Shown here piece by piece: positions 61,501-63,518 of a stretch of 64,000 bases of DNA. Below the pieces are notes generated by a model. The model was not told where the DNA came from. It searched no databases and saw only the letters and a program-made list of their open reading frames with translations. Source of the stretch: Ophiura sarsii. Taxonomy: Eukaryota; Echinodermata; Ophiuroidea; Amphilepidida; Ophiuridae. How positions within the stretch are numbered: position 1 is the first letter of the stretch; every line of letters starts with the position of its first letter. The translations under genes and the position numbers were made by a program. The DNA is taken from the NCBI GenBank assembly GCA_035610835.1, contig CM069442.1, positions 60,491,950 to 60,555,949 on the forward strand. Reading direction: 5' to 3'.

Positions 61501-63518
61501 GACACTTGGATTACTTCTTTTGCGTGCAGAGAGATAAAAAACAACCATTTAACACCAGTTTTGTAACTGATTGAACTATATAGTATGTTTATTTCAACTC
61601 ACTGTGATTGTTATCATGGTTATGACAAGGTTTTAGGGAAATACCATGTACAAATTAGCCAATGAGTTGCCAATGAGTAGGAATGATTAATAAATAATAA
61701 TAATAATTATAATAATAATAATAATAATGGGTGGTTCTTATATAGATCTTTACACAGTACTAGCACAGTCCCACAGCACTTTTAAGCCAATTATTATCAC
61801 TGCCATCATTATGAAATCATCTGAATCATATCACCAATGCGCACAGCCTATCAGCACTTAGGATACAATAACATTTCATTCATGAATAATCATAAGTTGT
61901 AATAATTAATTTGAGCTACGAATCATTACCTGTTGATCCCTGGTTAGTCTCATACCATCTGGACAGCCACAAGTTCTCTGATTACCTGGACTGGGAAAAC
62001 AAAAATGACTGCAACCTCCATTACGACCCAATCGACTGCAGGTGTTTTCCCCTAAGAAAAAAAAAATTAATAATAAAACAAAACAAAAAACATAAAAAAC
62101 ATTAACTAATCTCAACTAACATGCCAATTAGCACTTTTATTTTACCAAAAGCAAAAATAACAGCACTTTGTGGGGGACTCAAGGAAGTTTCTGATTTGAT
62201 TTTTTGAATTTTGTTAGTGCTGTTATTATTGAACTATTAATCAAATGCATATAAAAGTATACATTTTTGGAAAGGAAATGGATCAGAGAATCCAAATTGG
62301 GCATCAATTTTGACCAAAAATGTTGATTTCTTGAAAAACGTCCTTAAGTCCTTACATGCTTTATCTAACACTGAGGTTCATACATGTTCAGGCATTGATG
62401 TTGTTATTGAAAAGATGATTGCTTTGTCACAATTATCTATGTTTTGATCATTTTCAATGTCACATCTTGGTGATAGAAGGAGAGCATTGCAATCTCTTTG
62501 TGGATAATCAAACTCATAAAACCAACAACACACCCAGGCCTATTAATCGCACCTTCTGGGCCATTCGACTGCGCCTGTATTCATTCACTTGAGAGGAAAT
62601 AATAGTGAAATGTGAAATCCACTATAGGCGTGCGTGCACCAAGGTCTTGGGCAGGATTTAAAGGGGTGGGTGTGTAAATGTGTGTAAATTCAAAAATGCA
62701 ATGTGTTAAAGGTAGGTGTTCCGATTTCTGGCGTGATTTTCACCTTGATATTTCCAATTCTACATGAAGGGTCTACATGAAGGGTCATCCTTAAAATAGT
62801 CATATTCCAAAGGTTGAGTTGCATAACTTGCTCATTGAGTAGTACACAAATTAGTCAGGTGGTTAACCACCTTTGGTGGTAATTCACTGTATTTTGGCAT
62901 ATAACGTCTAAATGAAACATATCTTGTGCCTAAGTTTTTACAGAAATAATAAGACAAGTATGTGTTTTATTTTGATAAAAAGTGATCGGAACATGCACCT
63001 TTAATTTAAGGACTCGTGTACAAAGTATAGGCCATGTAGACCAAAACTGGGTGGTTTTTTTTGGGTGTGTAAAACACTCCCTGGACTGCTGGCTGCTTAA
63101 GCCACTTGGCGTGCACTGACAATTAGGGCTAAATGAAAACAATATCAGGATTGTCAGTATGTAATATCATACTATTCGTCATGGAATATCAAAATGATAT
63201 GTGTACCTTATTTTACAGATGAAGGGGCCTGAAAATGTCAAGTGTAAATTGAGGGTGGACTGTAGTATTTTGTTTCTTGGACTTCAGTATTTTGCAGTTT
63301 TTAGGACCGAAGTTCTTGCATTTTTATGGACTGTAGACAATTTCAAGTTTATTGGACTGCAGTATTTAGAGGTTTCTTACCAGTTTGTACTTCTGTTGAG
63401 TACACTCGAATTCCATAAACTGCTCTTTCGTCACGATATAATGATACCTTCTGGCCACCAGTCCATTTACTTACACGGTATATTTTATCATCACGCATGT
63501 CACTGTAATAAGTGTAAT
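22348..63518 (-). CDS. lrp2: LRP2 (megalin)-like giant endocytic receptor, middle part, 32 joined exons plus one alternative exon
   Basis: Type I membrane receptor of the LDL-receptor family, which in animals takes up vitamin carriers, lipoproteins and hormones at the apical face of absorptive epithelia. The joined exons give about 1,737 codons without a stop and with matching phases at every junction. Domain order: end of a YWTD propeller, EGF, eight class A repeats, EGF, calcium-binding EGF, then four YWTD propellers separated by single EGFs. Eight LA repeats followed by two EGFs and four propellers is cluster II of both LRP1 and LRP2. Several local patterns match what I recall of vertebrate LRP2 rather than LRP1: a [10 protein letters not shown] stretch, DSGVP in the second complete propeller, RVDKTTG before the next EGF, IRGFGLD with MVPCAG at the start of the third, and SLHLDETNH in the fourth. 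No alignment was run. Signal peptide, first LA cluster, LA clusters III-IV, membrane span and cytoplasmic tail are outside the window. Individual exons are listed below. Confidence 0.88.
22825..23009. mobile_element. TACTGTAAA-ended MITE, copy 2
   Basis: Starts TACTGTAAAAAACTATAAC and ends GTGGTTTTACAGTA, about 185 bp, sharing end sequence with copy 1 but a diverged interior. In the last LRP2-like intron seen. Confidence 0.65.
23406..23564 (-). CDS. lrp2: LRP2-like exon 31: propeller 6, third and fourth blades
   Basis: Encodes [20 protein letters not shown], then [20 protein letters not shown] and [13 protein letters not shown]. It has perfect MYWTDWG..PKIEkA.m.G..R and [12 protein letters not shown].iYWaD strands. 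Phase 2 in and out; acceptor TATTGTAG|TA, donor TTCTA|GTAAGT. A TACTGTAAA-ended TIR element (22,825-23,009) lies in the downstream intron. Confidence 0.94.
23764..24044. mobile_element. TIR element enclosing a tRNA-like promoter
   Basis: Ends ATAACCCTAACTCTACTACG (left) and TGTAGTAAGGTTAGGGTTAA (right) are inverted copies continuing into CCACACGGCAACGA / TGTTGCCGTGTGG, about 34 bp. Inside, 23,901-23,968 reads GCCGTGGTGTAGTGGTTTGG ... GGTTCAAATCCC, the A and B boxes of a tRNA-type pol III promoter, but the tRNA stems are broken. Confidence 0.65.
24445..24610 (-). CDS. lrp2: LRP2-like exon 30: propeller 6, second blade
   Basis: Encodes [20 protein letters not shown], then [20 protein letters not shown] and [19 protein letters not shown]..nrLYWTD and [11 protein letters not shown] are textbook propeller strands. 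Phase 1 in, phase 2 out, donor GCTGG|GTAGGT. The downstream intron contains the TIR element with a tRNA-like core (23,764-24,044). Confidence 0.93.
24959..25186 (-). CDS. lrp2: LRP2-like exon 29: propeller 6, first blade
   Basis: Encodes [20 protein letters not shown], then [20 protein letters not shown] and onward to PVDVVTE. It has yLvFAatd.iqSLHLDe.NHakPF and [12 protein letters not shown] (IFFTD for YWTD), both patterns I recall from LRP2. Phase 1-1, acceptor CCTTGTAG|AT, donor ACTGAAG|GTAAGG. Confidence 0.92.
25955..26086 (-). CDS. lrp2: LRP2-like exon 28: EGF-like domain between propellers 5 and 6
   Basis: Encodes [20 protein letters not shown], then [20 protein letters not shown] and TSCE. 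NNPC..dNGGCe.LC.a.Pdg.....C.CayG.L..DG..C is a complete inter-propeller EGF. Phase 1-1, acceptor ATATTACAG|AT, donor TGTGAAG|GTAAGG. A 13-base C tract (25,647-25,660) lies in the downstream intron. Confidence 0.92.
26221..26405. mobile_element. Short TIR element, 185 bp
   Basis: TCTATTTGGC ... CAGTGACGTAA at the left mirrors TTACGTCACTTTCCAG ... GCCAAATAGA at the right. Relatively GC-rich centre (GTGCGCGCCTACTCGCGG). In an LRP2-like intron. Confidence 0.65.
26900..26978 (-). tRNA. tRNA-like sequence (pseudogene or SINE head)
   Basis: Minus strand begins GTTCCCC and ends GGGAAC, giving a six-pair acceptor stem. The T arm CCGGG-TTCAATC-CCCGG is perfect and the B box is canonical. The D region (TTAGCGCAATCAGTTAGG) has too many bases before the stem and the anticodon stem is poorly paired, so an intact tRNA is unlikely. 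No poly-A or SINE tail is obvious. Confidence 0.5.
27263..27407 (-). CDS. lrp2: LRP2-like exon 27: propeller 5, last blade
   Basis: Encodes [19 protein letters not shown], then [20 protein letters not shown] and YDYRVQPDT. The final-blade pattern YWvDr....iy.AsKepg.te.p.v.......lrDi.iyd..vQP matches LRP2 as I recall it. Phase 0 in, phase 1 out, donor ACACGG|GTAAGA. In the downstream intron lie a tRNA-like sequence (26,900-26,978) and a TIR element (26,221-26,405). Confidence 0.92.
27922..28446. mobile_element. GC-rich fold-back element
   Basis: Ends GCACTTATCAATTGCAGCCC and its inverse (GGGCTTGCAATTGATAAGTGC), extended by CCGGCCCCGGGG / CCCCGGGGGCTGG. The interior repeats words such as CCCCGC, GGGCCGGG and GTACGTCC, all foldable, in sharp contrast to the AT-rich intron around it. 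No ORF of note. Confidence 0.75.
28614..28728. mobile_element. Short inverted-repeat element related to 41,430-41,605
   Basis: GTCCGGCCCTGTCAGCATGT at the left mirrors ACATGCTGACGGGCCAG at the right, with CAAAGGTTATACATAGGAGG inside. The same words (CCTATGTATAACCTTTGGGC, inverted) occur at 41,440-41,605. Confidence 0.6.
28940..29195 (-). CDS. lrp2: LRP2-like exon 26: propeller 5, fourth and fifth blades
   Basis: Encodes [20 protein letters not shown], then [20 protein letters not shown] and onward to [11 protein letters not shown]. Two YW.D cores (IYWAD, VYWVD) and the [14 protein letters not shown] motif are clear. Phase requires the donor AATGAG|GTTAAC, another weak non-consensus donor. 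The downstream 1.5-kb intron holds the GC-rich fold-back element 27,922-28,446. Confidence 0.88.
29590..29715. repeat. Two-copy tandem duplication, ~65 bp
   Basis: AATACCCACCACAAAGCGTA at 29,597 recurs as AATACCCACCAGAAAGCGTA at about 29,661, each followed by TCACACAATTTG.AAG and TTTTTAAGATCTTAGA.AATTTT. Confidence 0.85.
29817..29955 (-). CDS. lrp2: LRP2-like exon 25: propeller 5, third blade
   Basis: Encodes [19 protein letters not shown], then [20 protein letters not shown] and MAVNPIK. MYWpN stands for LYWTD and r.maVnPik.(k)yiYWaD continues across the junction. Phase 1 in, phase 2 out, donor CAAAAA|GTAAGA. In the downstream intron 29,590-29,715 is a two-copy tandem duplication of about 65 bp. 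Confidence 0.9.
30254..30442 (-). CDS. lrp2: LRP2-like exon 24: propeller 5, first and second blades
   Basis: Encodes [20 protein letters not shown], then [19 protein letters not shown] and [18 protein letters not shown] replaces YWTD, and [10 protein letters not shown] is the canonical inter-blade strand. Phase 1-1, donor TTGCAG|GTAGGA. Confidence 0.92.
30501..30688. mobile_element. Short TIR element, about 188 bp
   Basis: TATAGGTCGCCCGG at the left mirrors CCGGGCCGACCTATA at the right. In an LRP2-like intron; no coding content. Confidence 0.55.
32140..32238 (-). CDS. lrp2: LRP2-like exon 23: entry strand of propeller 5
   Basis: Encodes [19 protein letters not shown], then [14 protein letters not shown]. 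Short 99-bp phase 1-1 exon holding only the propeller entry (sFaVits.y.IRGFgLd....eaMVPcAG). The TTAA MITE 32,414-32,660 sits in the intron just upstream; the 1.7-kb intron downstream includes the small TIR element 30,501-30,688. Confidence 0.88.
32414..32660. mobile_element. TTAA-type MITE, family A copy 2
   Basis: Begins TTAACACTTTCCACGAGGC and ends GTGAAAGGTGTTAA, with the GTCGTCTGCAGACGAC palindrome near the right end. Same orientation as copy 1. Inserted in an LRP2-like intron. Confidence 0.9.
32788..33045 (-). CDS. lrp2: LRP2-like exon 22: end of propeller 4 fused with EGF-like domain
   Basis: Encodes [19 protein letters not shown], then [20 protein letters not shown] and onward to [17 protein letters not shown]. 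Propeller tail and EGF share one exon, unlike the other propeller-EGF borders in this gene. RVDKTTG.N and SSNACSNN.geCQHLCLP match the pattern I recall from LRP2. Phase 1 in and out, donor TGTTCAA|GTAAGT. Confidence 0.92.
35085..35187 (-). CDS. lrp2: LRP2-like exon 21: propeller 4, fifth blade
   Basis: Encodes [19 protein letters not shown], then [15 protein letters not shown]. The ..GlAiy.nyLYYs(e) pattern is the penultimate blade. Only 103 bp, phase 0 in, phase 1 out; acceptor ACAACCAG|AT, donor ATTCAG|GTAGGT. The 2.0-kb intron downstream shows no gene I can support; a loose inverted repeat surrounds 34,340-34,660. Confidence 0.85.
35400..35574 (-). CDS. lrp2: LRP2-like exon 20: propeller 4, third and fourth blades
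   Basis: Encodes [20 protein letters not shown], then [20 protein letters not shown] and [12 protein letters not shown]. [12 protein letters not shown] is characteristic. Frame with the next exon forces the donor to be GAAAAG|GTTGGT, a weak non-consensus donor; the nearby GTAAAA would put the next exon in a frame with a stop. The 1.8-kb intron upstream contains the TTAA MITE 36,207-36,455. Confidence 0.85.
36207..36455. mobile_element. TTAA-type MITE, family A copy 3
   Basis: Begins TTAACACTTTCCATGCGGC and ends GCCGCGTGGAAAGTATTAA. Reverse orientation to copies 1 and 2: the (mutated) CTGCAG palindrome is at the left end. In an LRP2-like intron. Confidence 0.9.
37372..37631 (-). CDS. lrp2: LRP2-like exon 19: propeller 4, second blade
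   Basis: Encodes [19 protein letters not shown], then [20 protein letters not shown] and onward to [10 protein letters not shown]. The [12 protein letters not shown] stretch is a pattern I associate with LRP2 and is one reason for preferring LRP2 over LRP1. Phase 0 in, phase 2 out, donor CAAGG|GTAAGT. The upstream intron contains the short element 37,938-38,041 and a small ATAGC microsatellite at about 37,669-37,688. Confidence 0.9.
37938..38041. mobile_element. TTAA-type MITE, family B, internally deleted copy
   Basis: Starts TTAAAGGTGTATGTTCCGA and ends CAGAACACTTATCTACCTTTAA but is only 104 bp, lacking the central block. Confidence 0.7.
38296..38501 (-). CDS. lrp2: LRP2-like exon 18: first blade of propeller 4
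   Basis: Encodes [19 protein letters not shown], then [20 protein letters not shown] and [11 protein letters not shown]. It shows pFLLy........yDIDFD...gyIYWte, a propeller entry with an unusually long, acidic first loop ([12 protein letters not shown]). Phase 1 in, phase 0 out; donor CTGCT|GTAAGT. Confidence 0.88.
38603..39260. mobile_element. Fold-back element carrying a retroelement protein relic
   Basis: Left arm includes GATTTATCATGTCTAGTTCA, AAAACATACCT and AACACTGACGGTGAAGTGACG; the right arm holds the inverses (TCGTCACTCCATCATCAGTG, AGGTATGTTTTAAATG, GGACTAGATATGATAAATC). A partial second copy lies at 44,315-44,470. The centre carries a reading frame described separately. Confidence 0.7.
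38805..39070 (+). pseudogene. Relic of a retroelement polyprotein tail
   Basis: The plus strand reads [20 protein letters not shown], a stop, then [20 protein letters not shown] and FNLSHV. The pattern H-V...NHvI-W-e-.kV....-E-(S/T)D+..RWiKE.I..R and then LSH is one I know from the C-terminal, endonuclease-side part of animal retroelement proteins with GIY-YIG-like domains. At least one stop; no flanking RT seen. Identity with a specific family is uncertain. Confidence 0.5.
40200..40370. repeat. Loose tandem repeat of ~30-40 bp
   Basis: CCTCATTTGGTGACATTACAG, CCTCATTTGGTAAAAGTACTG and CCTGATTTGGTGAAATCATTG occur in succession with GAAAATTA spacers. Noncoding, in the intron after exon 17. Confidence 0.6.
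40446..40568 (-). CDS. lrp2: LRP2-like exon 17: EGF-like domain between propellers 3 and 4
   Basis: Encodes [18 protein letters not shown], then [19 protein letters not shown] and VTCEG. NPC...C.HLCLLS...G.SCAC..G..L.PDg.tC is the inter-propeller EGF of LRP proteins. Phase 1-1, acceptor TTTTACCAG|CC, donor TGTGAAG|GTGAGT. The 1.9-kb intron downstream holds the fold-back element 38,603-39,260 and a loose tandem repeat (40,200-40,370). Confidence 0.92.
41436..41605. repeat. Repeat related to the element at 28,614-28,728
   Basis: Two tandem, diverged blocks: CTTCCTATGTATAACCTTTGG at 41,449 and TTTCCTATGCATAACCATTGG at 41,550, ending TTATACATGCTGAAGGACCAG. Noncoding. Confidence 0.55.
41698..41875 (-). 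CDS. lrp2: LRP2-like exon 16: propeller 3, last blade
   Basis: Encodes [19 protein letters not shown], then [20 protein letters not shown] and [12 protein letters not shown]. This is the canonical final-blade pattern ..IYWTD......vhK.tG.n...v....yDv.vfHplrQp preceding an EGF. Phase 0 in, phase 1 out at CCACCAG|GTATGT. The downstream intron carries a repeat (41,430-41,605) related to one at 28,615-28,727. Confidence 0.92.
42577..42823. mobile_element. TTAA-type MITE, family A copy 4
   Basis: Starts CTAACACTTTCCACACGGC (first base of the TTAA changed) and ends CATGGAAAGTGTTAA, with TCGTCTGCAGACG near the right end. In the intron just after the alternative exon pair. Confidence 0.9.
43080..43308 (-). 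CDS. lrp2: LRP2-like alternative exon 15b: propeller 3 blades, short version
   Basis: Encodes [14 protein letters not shown], then [20 protein letters not shown] and onward to [16 protein letters not shown]. Length 229 (3n+1), same phases as 15a, acceptor TTATTTAG|CA and the same donor context TCACAG|GTATAG. The intron separating it from 15a is only 55 bp. Spliced after 15a, it would read CAA ACG TTT GAT GTT TTG GGG TAG, a stop in the eighth codon, so 15a and 15b cannot both be used. Confidence 0.9.
43364..43610 (-). CDS. lrp2: LRP2-like alternative exon 15a: propeller 3 blades, long version
   Basis: Encodes [20 protein letters not shown], then [20 protein letters not shown] and onward to [16 protein letters not shown]. 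It covers the MFWgr...[13 protein letters not shown] blade and the following VYFGD blade. Length 247 (3n+1), phase 2 in, phase 0 out. Acceptor TACTCAG|CA, donor TCACAG|GTATAG. Compared with exon 15b it has six extra codons in the loop after FWGR. About 75 bases in the middle are identical between the two copies. Confidence 0.9.
43668..44022. mobile_element. TIR element with AACTGG-rich centre
   Basis: TTTTCACACTGATCT at the left mirrors AGGTCAGTGTGAATAG at the right. The centre (43,865-43,985) repeats CAACTGG / CCAGTT words on both strands. In the intron between exons 14 and 15a. Confidence 0.6.
44315..44470. repeat. Partial second copy of the fold-back element at 38,603-39,260
   Basis: Nearly identical to 38,698-38,850 (AACACTGACGGTGAAGTGACG, GGTTGTTTGGCAACAATGTTG, CAACCGGTGTACAT.GAGGAG) and stops after GGAAGAACATAAGT. 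Only the left arm is present. Confidence 0.85.
44536..44717 (-). CDS. lrp2: LRP2-like exon 14: propeller 3, second blade
   Basis: Encodes [19 protein letters not shown], then [19 protein letters not shown] and [10 protein letters not shown]. It shows the [13 protein letters not shown] blade core followed by the [11 protein letters not shown] turn. Acceptor TGTACAG|TT, donor AATGG|GTAGGT; it leaves in phase 2, needing one base from the next exon. Either alternative exon below supplies that base (C). Confidence 0.9.
44814..45185. mobile_element. Insertion flanked by 26-bp direct repeats, with internal TIRs and a G tract
   Basis: AACTTACTATTTTTTCATAC plus AAGTTT occurs at both edges. Inside, TTTGATTGGCGTAACCCGAC at the left is inverted at the right (ATGTTACGCCAATCAAA), followed inward by CCGACC.ACCCTATTTT on both sides and a 16-17 base G run near 44,935. 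Similar CCGACC.ACCCTA words occur near 18,836 and 55,600. Confidence 0.6.
45400..45649. mobile_element. TIR element, 250 bp
   Basis: CTACAATCAAGGAAAATAAT then GTTGGCACACTT at the left mirrors AAGTGTGCCAAC then TTTTTCCTTGATTGTAG at the right. Noncoding. Confidence 0.7.
45832..46046 (-). CDS. lrp2: LRP2-like exon 13: first blades of propeller 1 after the cluster (LRP2 propeller 3)
   Basis: Encodes [19 protein letters not shown], then [19 protein letters not shown] and GIDGSNTTE. The pattern [13 protein letters not shown]...vsLD......iYWaD is the usual entry into an LRP propeller. Phase fixes the donor at ACAGAG|GTGGGT (phase 0), not the alternative GTATGA four bases further on, because only the former keeps the next exon open. 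The intron downstream carries the TIR element 45,400-45,649 and the element flanked by 26-bp direct repeats (44,814-45,185). Confidence 0.88.
46180..46530. repeat. GATTCTCG/GATTCACG-rich inverted-repeat region
   Basis: GAAATTCGCGCTGCAG at the left mirrors ATTCGCGCCGAAATTC at the right. GCGAGAATC-type words occur several times on both strands between 46,200 and 46,300 and GATTCGCG-type words between 46,450 and 46,520. Probably a decayed fold-back element. Confidence 0.5.
46650..46896. mobile_element. TTAA-type MITE, family A copy 5
   Basis: Starts TTAACACTTTCCACGCGGC and ends GCCGCGTGGAAAGTGTTAA; the TIRs are perfect over about 19 bases, the best in the window. The CGTCTGCAGACGAC palindrome is at the left end. 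It suggests the youngest insertion of the five. Confidence 0.92.
48238..48344. repeat. Perfect 45-bp inverted repeat with a 17-base loop
   Basis: Left arm 48,238-48,282 and right arm 48,300-48,344 are exact reverse complements, beginning TTATCCCCTGCATGTTCACA. The sequence just outside the left arm (GATAAATTCG) can itself pair with part of the arm. A diverged relative lies at 57,061-57,183. Confidence 0.95.
48945..49158. mobile_element. Short TIR element
   Basis: TACCAGGCCTCGAAATAAG at the left mirrors CTTATTTCAAGGCCTGCAGTA at the right; inside, GGGTCCAGATCAATTTTCAAGG and GGGTCCGCACTGATTTGCAAGG form a loose direct repeat. Confidence 0.65.
49195..49320 (-). CDS. lrp2: LRP2-like exon 12: calcium-binding EGF domain
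   Basis: Encodes [15 protein letters not shown] then [20 protein letters not shown], ending RSCKPAG. DIDEC plus the later G-S-F-E-C is the calcium-binding EGF signature expected as the second EGF after an LA cluster. Phase 1-1, donor CTGCAG|GTAAGT. The 3.1-kb intron downstream contains the 45-bp perfect hairpin, a short TIR element (48,945-49,158) and a TTAA MITE (46,650-46,896). Confidence 0.92.
49882..51647 (-). repeat. 119-bp minisatellite array derived from an EGF exon and its splice donor
   Basis: Fourteen head-to-tail units, plus a diverged one at the far end (about 49,882-50,000), lie immediately downstream of the EGF exon. Each unit carries the coding segment YGGCSDTC through KTCIG, then the donor GTAAGA and 20 bases that run straight into the next unit. 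One unit (from 50,715) is 106 bp because of a 13-bp deletion. Units are nearly identical, differing mainly at a few positions such as CAGGTGTC versus CAAGTGTC. The acceptor and the first EGF cysteine are missing from all copies, 119 is not a multiple of three, and reading past the donor meets TAG within nine codons, so the array is not coding. Confidence 0.93.
51648..51767 (-). CDS. lrp2: LRP2-like exon 11: EGF-like domain, parent of the tandem array
   Basis: Encodes [16 protein letters not shown] then [20 protein letters not shown] and KTCIG, a complete six-cysteine EGF. The exon is 120 bp, phase 1-1, with acceptor ATTATTAG|AT and donor TGCATAG|GTAAGA. Its last ~100 bases and donor are repeated about 15 times in the downstream intron. 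Only this copy has the start DDTCNIFN and a usable acceptor, so it is the functional exon. Confidence 0.92.
   Translation of the reverse strand: MMTPVIYLMVDAVTPVWRHPLELSASVLMDIYLMEQRLA
52483..52756. mobile_element. TTAA-type MITE, family C
   Basis: Perfect TIRs TTAAAACCCTTTCGGATC / GATCCGAAAGGGTTTTAA, 274 bp, with TTAA at both ends. In an LRP2-like intron; no coding content. Confidence 0.88.
52870..52998 (-). CDS. lrp2: LRP2-like exon 10: LA repeat 8 (last of cluster)
   Basis: Encodes [20 protein letters not shown] then [23 protein letters not shown]. The class A cysteine pattern is complete. The usual SDE is DDE and a Pro-Gly-Gly sits in the calcium loop, the most divergent calcium site of the eight. 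Phase 1-1, donor TTTGTA|GTAAGT. The 1.1-kb intron downstream contains the TTAA-flanked element at 52,483-52,756. Confidence 0.9.
53083..53172 (-). pseudogene. Decayed duplicate of the LA repeat 8 exon (first half plus acceptor side)
   Basis: This stretch closely resembles 52,931-53,010: the bases for CRT/RQCL, the pivotal Trp and the AAAAGATAAGAC intron end recur with substitutions and small indels. The frame is broken and the second half of the LA exon, with the calcium cage and donor, is absent. It is most simply a tandem duplication that decayed in the intron. Confidence 0.6.
53821..53943 (-). CDS. lrp2: LRP2-like exon 9: LA repeat 7
   Basis: Encodes [19 protein letters not shown] then [22 protein letters not shown], one of the best-conserved repeats in this cluster. 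Acceptor TATCACAG|TT, donor GGCTGTC|GTAAGT, phase 1-1. The intron downstream contains a broken copy of the next LA exon at 53,083-53,172. Confidence 0.92.
54362..54487 (-). CDS. lrp2: LRP2-like exon 8: LA repeat 6
   Basis: Encodes [18 protein letters not shown] then [24 protein letters not shown]. Complete class A repeat; the calcium loop is ..DCIDESDE. Phase 1-1, acceptor CCATCCAG|CA, donor GCTGTG|GTGAGT. Nothing else was seen in the 420-bp intron downstream. Confidence 0.92.
54667..55071. mobile_element. TIR element, 405 bp
   Basis: TGTGACGTGTTCTACCGAAA then TCAGACACAATAGGGCA at the left mirrors TGCCCAATTCCGTCTGG then TTTTGGTAGAACACGTCACA at the right, about 37 bp with four differences. 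Noncoding; in an LRP2-like intron. Confidence 0.85.
55219..55570. mobile_element. TTAA-type MITE, family B copy 3
   Basis: Starts TTAAAGGTAGATGTTCCGAT, ends GATCGGGTCATCTACCTTTAA, with the shared ATTGAGTAGTACACAAACT in the middle. 352 bp. Confidence 0.85.
55718..55834 (-). CDS. lrp2: LRP2-like exon 7: LA repeat 5
   Basis: Encodes [17 protein letters not shown] then [22 protein letters not shown]. Complete class A repeat. The acceptor TTCTCCAG|CT has a good pyrimidine tract and the donor is CTGCC|GTAAGT; phase 1-1. Two TIR elements (55,219-55,570 and 54,667-55,071) lie in the downstream intron. Confidence 0.92.
56468..56492. repeat. Homopolymer C tract
   Basis: About 24 C in a row followed by CACCCCCACCC, in the intron between LA repeats 4 and 5. 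Confidence 0.85.
56809..56928 (-). CDS. lrp2: LRP2-like exon 6: LA repeat 4
   Basis: Encodes [18 protein letters not shown] then [23 protein letters not shown]. The six cysteines and the NSDE calcium motif are intact. Phase 1-1, donor GACTGCG|GTAAGT. The intron downstream contains a C-tract of about 24 bases near 56,468 with no visible gene content. Confidence 0.92.
57061..57183. repeat. Imperfect hairpin of the same family as 48,238-48,344
   Basis: TTATCCCCTGTTTGTTCAAG at the left pairs imperfectly with TTGTTTGAACAAATCGGGGAT plus AA at the right, and ACTGGTTTGAG pairs with CTCAAACCAGT nearer the loop. The left flank GATAAATACG matches the flank of the perfect hairpin. Confidence 0.85.
57240..57740. 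repeat. AAGTC-rich degenerate minisatellite
   Basis: CAAGTCAAGTC words occur throughout, interrupted by 57,360-57,540 where the pattern is weak. Immediately upstream (in plus coordinates) of LA-repeat exon 5, so it ends within about 30 bases of a splice donor. Confidence 0.8.
57772..57897 (-). CDS. lrp2: LRP2-like exon 5: LA repeat 3
   Basis: Encodes [20 protein letters not shown] then [23 protein letters not shown]. Complete class A repeat; the usual DGSDE is DGGDE. Acceptor TATATAG|CC, donor GATTGTG|GTGAGT, phase 1-1. The downstream intron begins with the AAGTC-rich simple repeat at 57,240-57,740 and also holds the imperfect hairpin at 57,061-57,183. Confidence 0.92.
58871..58902 (-). pseudogene. 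Truncated LA-repeat exon relic
   Basis: On the minus strand this reads [10 protein letters not shown] followed by a perfect donor GTAAGTATAT. That is the last third of a class A exon and resembles the end of the neighbouring exon at 59,113, with about 10 bases missing. Its 5' part and acceptor are gone, replaced by a purine-rich (minus-strand) simple-sequence tract. It cannot be spliced in as an exon without an acceptor, so I read it as a decayed duplicate. Confidence 0.6.
58900..59095. repeat. CCTCTCCCCTCCTCTCTTT polypyrimidine tract
   Basis: Almost pure C/T on the plus strand for about 190 bases, built from CTCTCCCCTCCTCTCTTTC units. On the transcribed (minus) sense it is polypurine. It directly joins the truncated LA-exon relic and ends about 17 bases from the donor of exon 4. 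Confidence 0.9.
59113..59229 (-). CDS. lrp2: LRP2-like exon 4: LA repeat 2
   Basis: Encodes [20 protein letters not shown] then [19 protein letters not shown], a complete class A repeat with intact calcium-binding acids and the SDE motif. It is a symmetrical phase 1-1 exon, the exchangeable module type typical of this family. The donor (GACTGTG|GTAAGT) directly abuts the polypyrimidine tract at 58,900-59,095. Confidence 0.92.
59702..59852 (-). CDS. lrp2: LRP2-like exon 3: end of EGF plus LA repeat 1 of the cluster
   Basis: Begins [14 protein letters not shown] and continues through HFECGDGRC to [18 protein letters not shown]. All six class A cysteines and the calcium cage (D..D....DE) are present. 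Acceptor ACCAG|ACT, donor AACTG|GTAGAC, phase 0 in and phase 1 out. The intron around it is a long A/T-rich low-complexity stretch (59,420-59,700), so the acceptor side of neighbouring introns is compositionally odd. Confidence 0.9.
60434..60572. repeat. Inverted-repeat element, about 140 bp
   Basis: TATCCTTGGTGTAAGACATTC at the left mirrors GCTGTCTTACACCAAGGATAA at the right. In the intron between exons 2 and 3. Confidence 0.6.
60890..61226. mobile_element. TTAA-type MITE, family B copy 2
   Basis: Ends GGTGTGTGTTCCAATCAC and GTGATTGGAACATCCACCTTTAA. Contains the shared CATTGAGTAGTACACAAACT and GTGGTTAACCACC. The left TTAA is degraded. Confidence 0.8.
61930..62051 (-). CDS. lrp2: LRP2-like exon 2: EGF-like domain before LA cluster II
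   Basis: Encodes [19 protein letters not shown] and onward to RLTRDQQ, five of the six EGF cysteines (NTC, GGC, HFC, RTC, GC). The sixth is the first cysteine of the next exon (QQ|TCE), which confirms the junction. The acceptor is TTCTTAG|GG and the donor CAACAG|GTAATG, with exit in phase 0. The 2.1-kb intron downstream holds a TIR element (60,890-61,226), a 140-bp inverted repeat (60,434-60,572), an ATT microsatellite near 61,690 and AT-rich low-complexity sequence. Confidence 0.88.
62165..62340. repeat. Interspersed repeat related to 13,020-13,215 (inverted)
   Basis: Counterpart of the previous repeat: GTGGGGGACTCAAGGAAGTT followed by the TTGAACTATTAATCAAATGC and AGTATACATTTTTGGAA blocks. 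Lies in the LRP2-like intron between exons 1 and 2. Confidence 0.7.
62706..63004. mobile_element. TTAA-type MITE, family B copy 1
   Basis: Ends are TTAAAGGTAGGTGTTCCGAT and its inverse ATCGGAACATGCACCTTTAA. Internal landmarks shared with the other copies: ATTGAGTAGTACACAAA, then GGTGGTTAACCACC. About 299 bp, noncoding. Confidence 0.85.
63381..63518 (-). CDS. lrp2: LRP2-like exon 1 of window: last blades of the propeller before LA cluster II
   Basis: Translates as [20 protein letters not shown] and onward to [12 protein letters not shown] stands for YWTD, followed by the kWTGG..vsLyrDe..vYGIrVY pattern that closes a six-blade LRP propeller just before an EGF. It enters in phase 2 after CAG and leaves in phase 1 at CTG|GTAAGA. 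The start of this propeller lies beyond the right edge. The 1.3-kb intron downstream holds the TIR element at 62,706-63,004 and a diverged repeat at 62,165-62,340. Confidence 0.88.

Noticed and set aside
22348..63518. Assignment of the receptor to LRP1 rather than LRP2
   Set aside because: Domain order fits both, but several stretches (TNP after [24 protein letters not shown]) match LRP2 as I remember it better than LRP1. An alignment would settle it.
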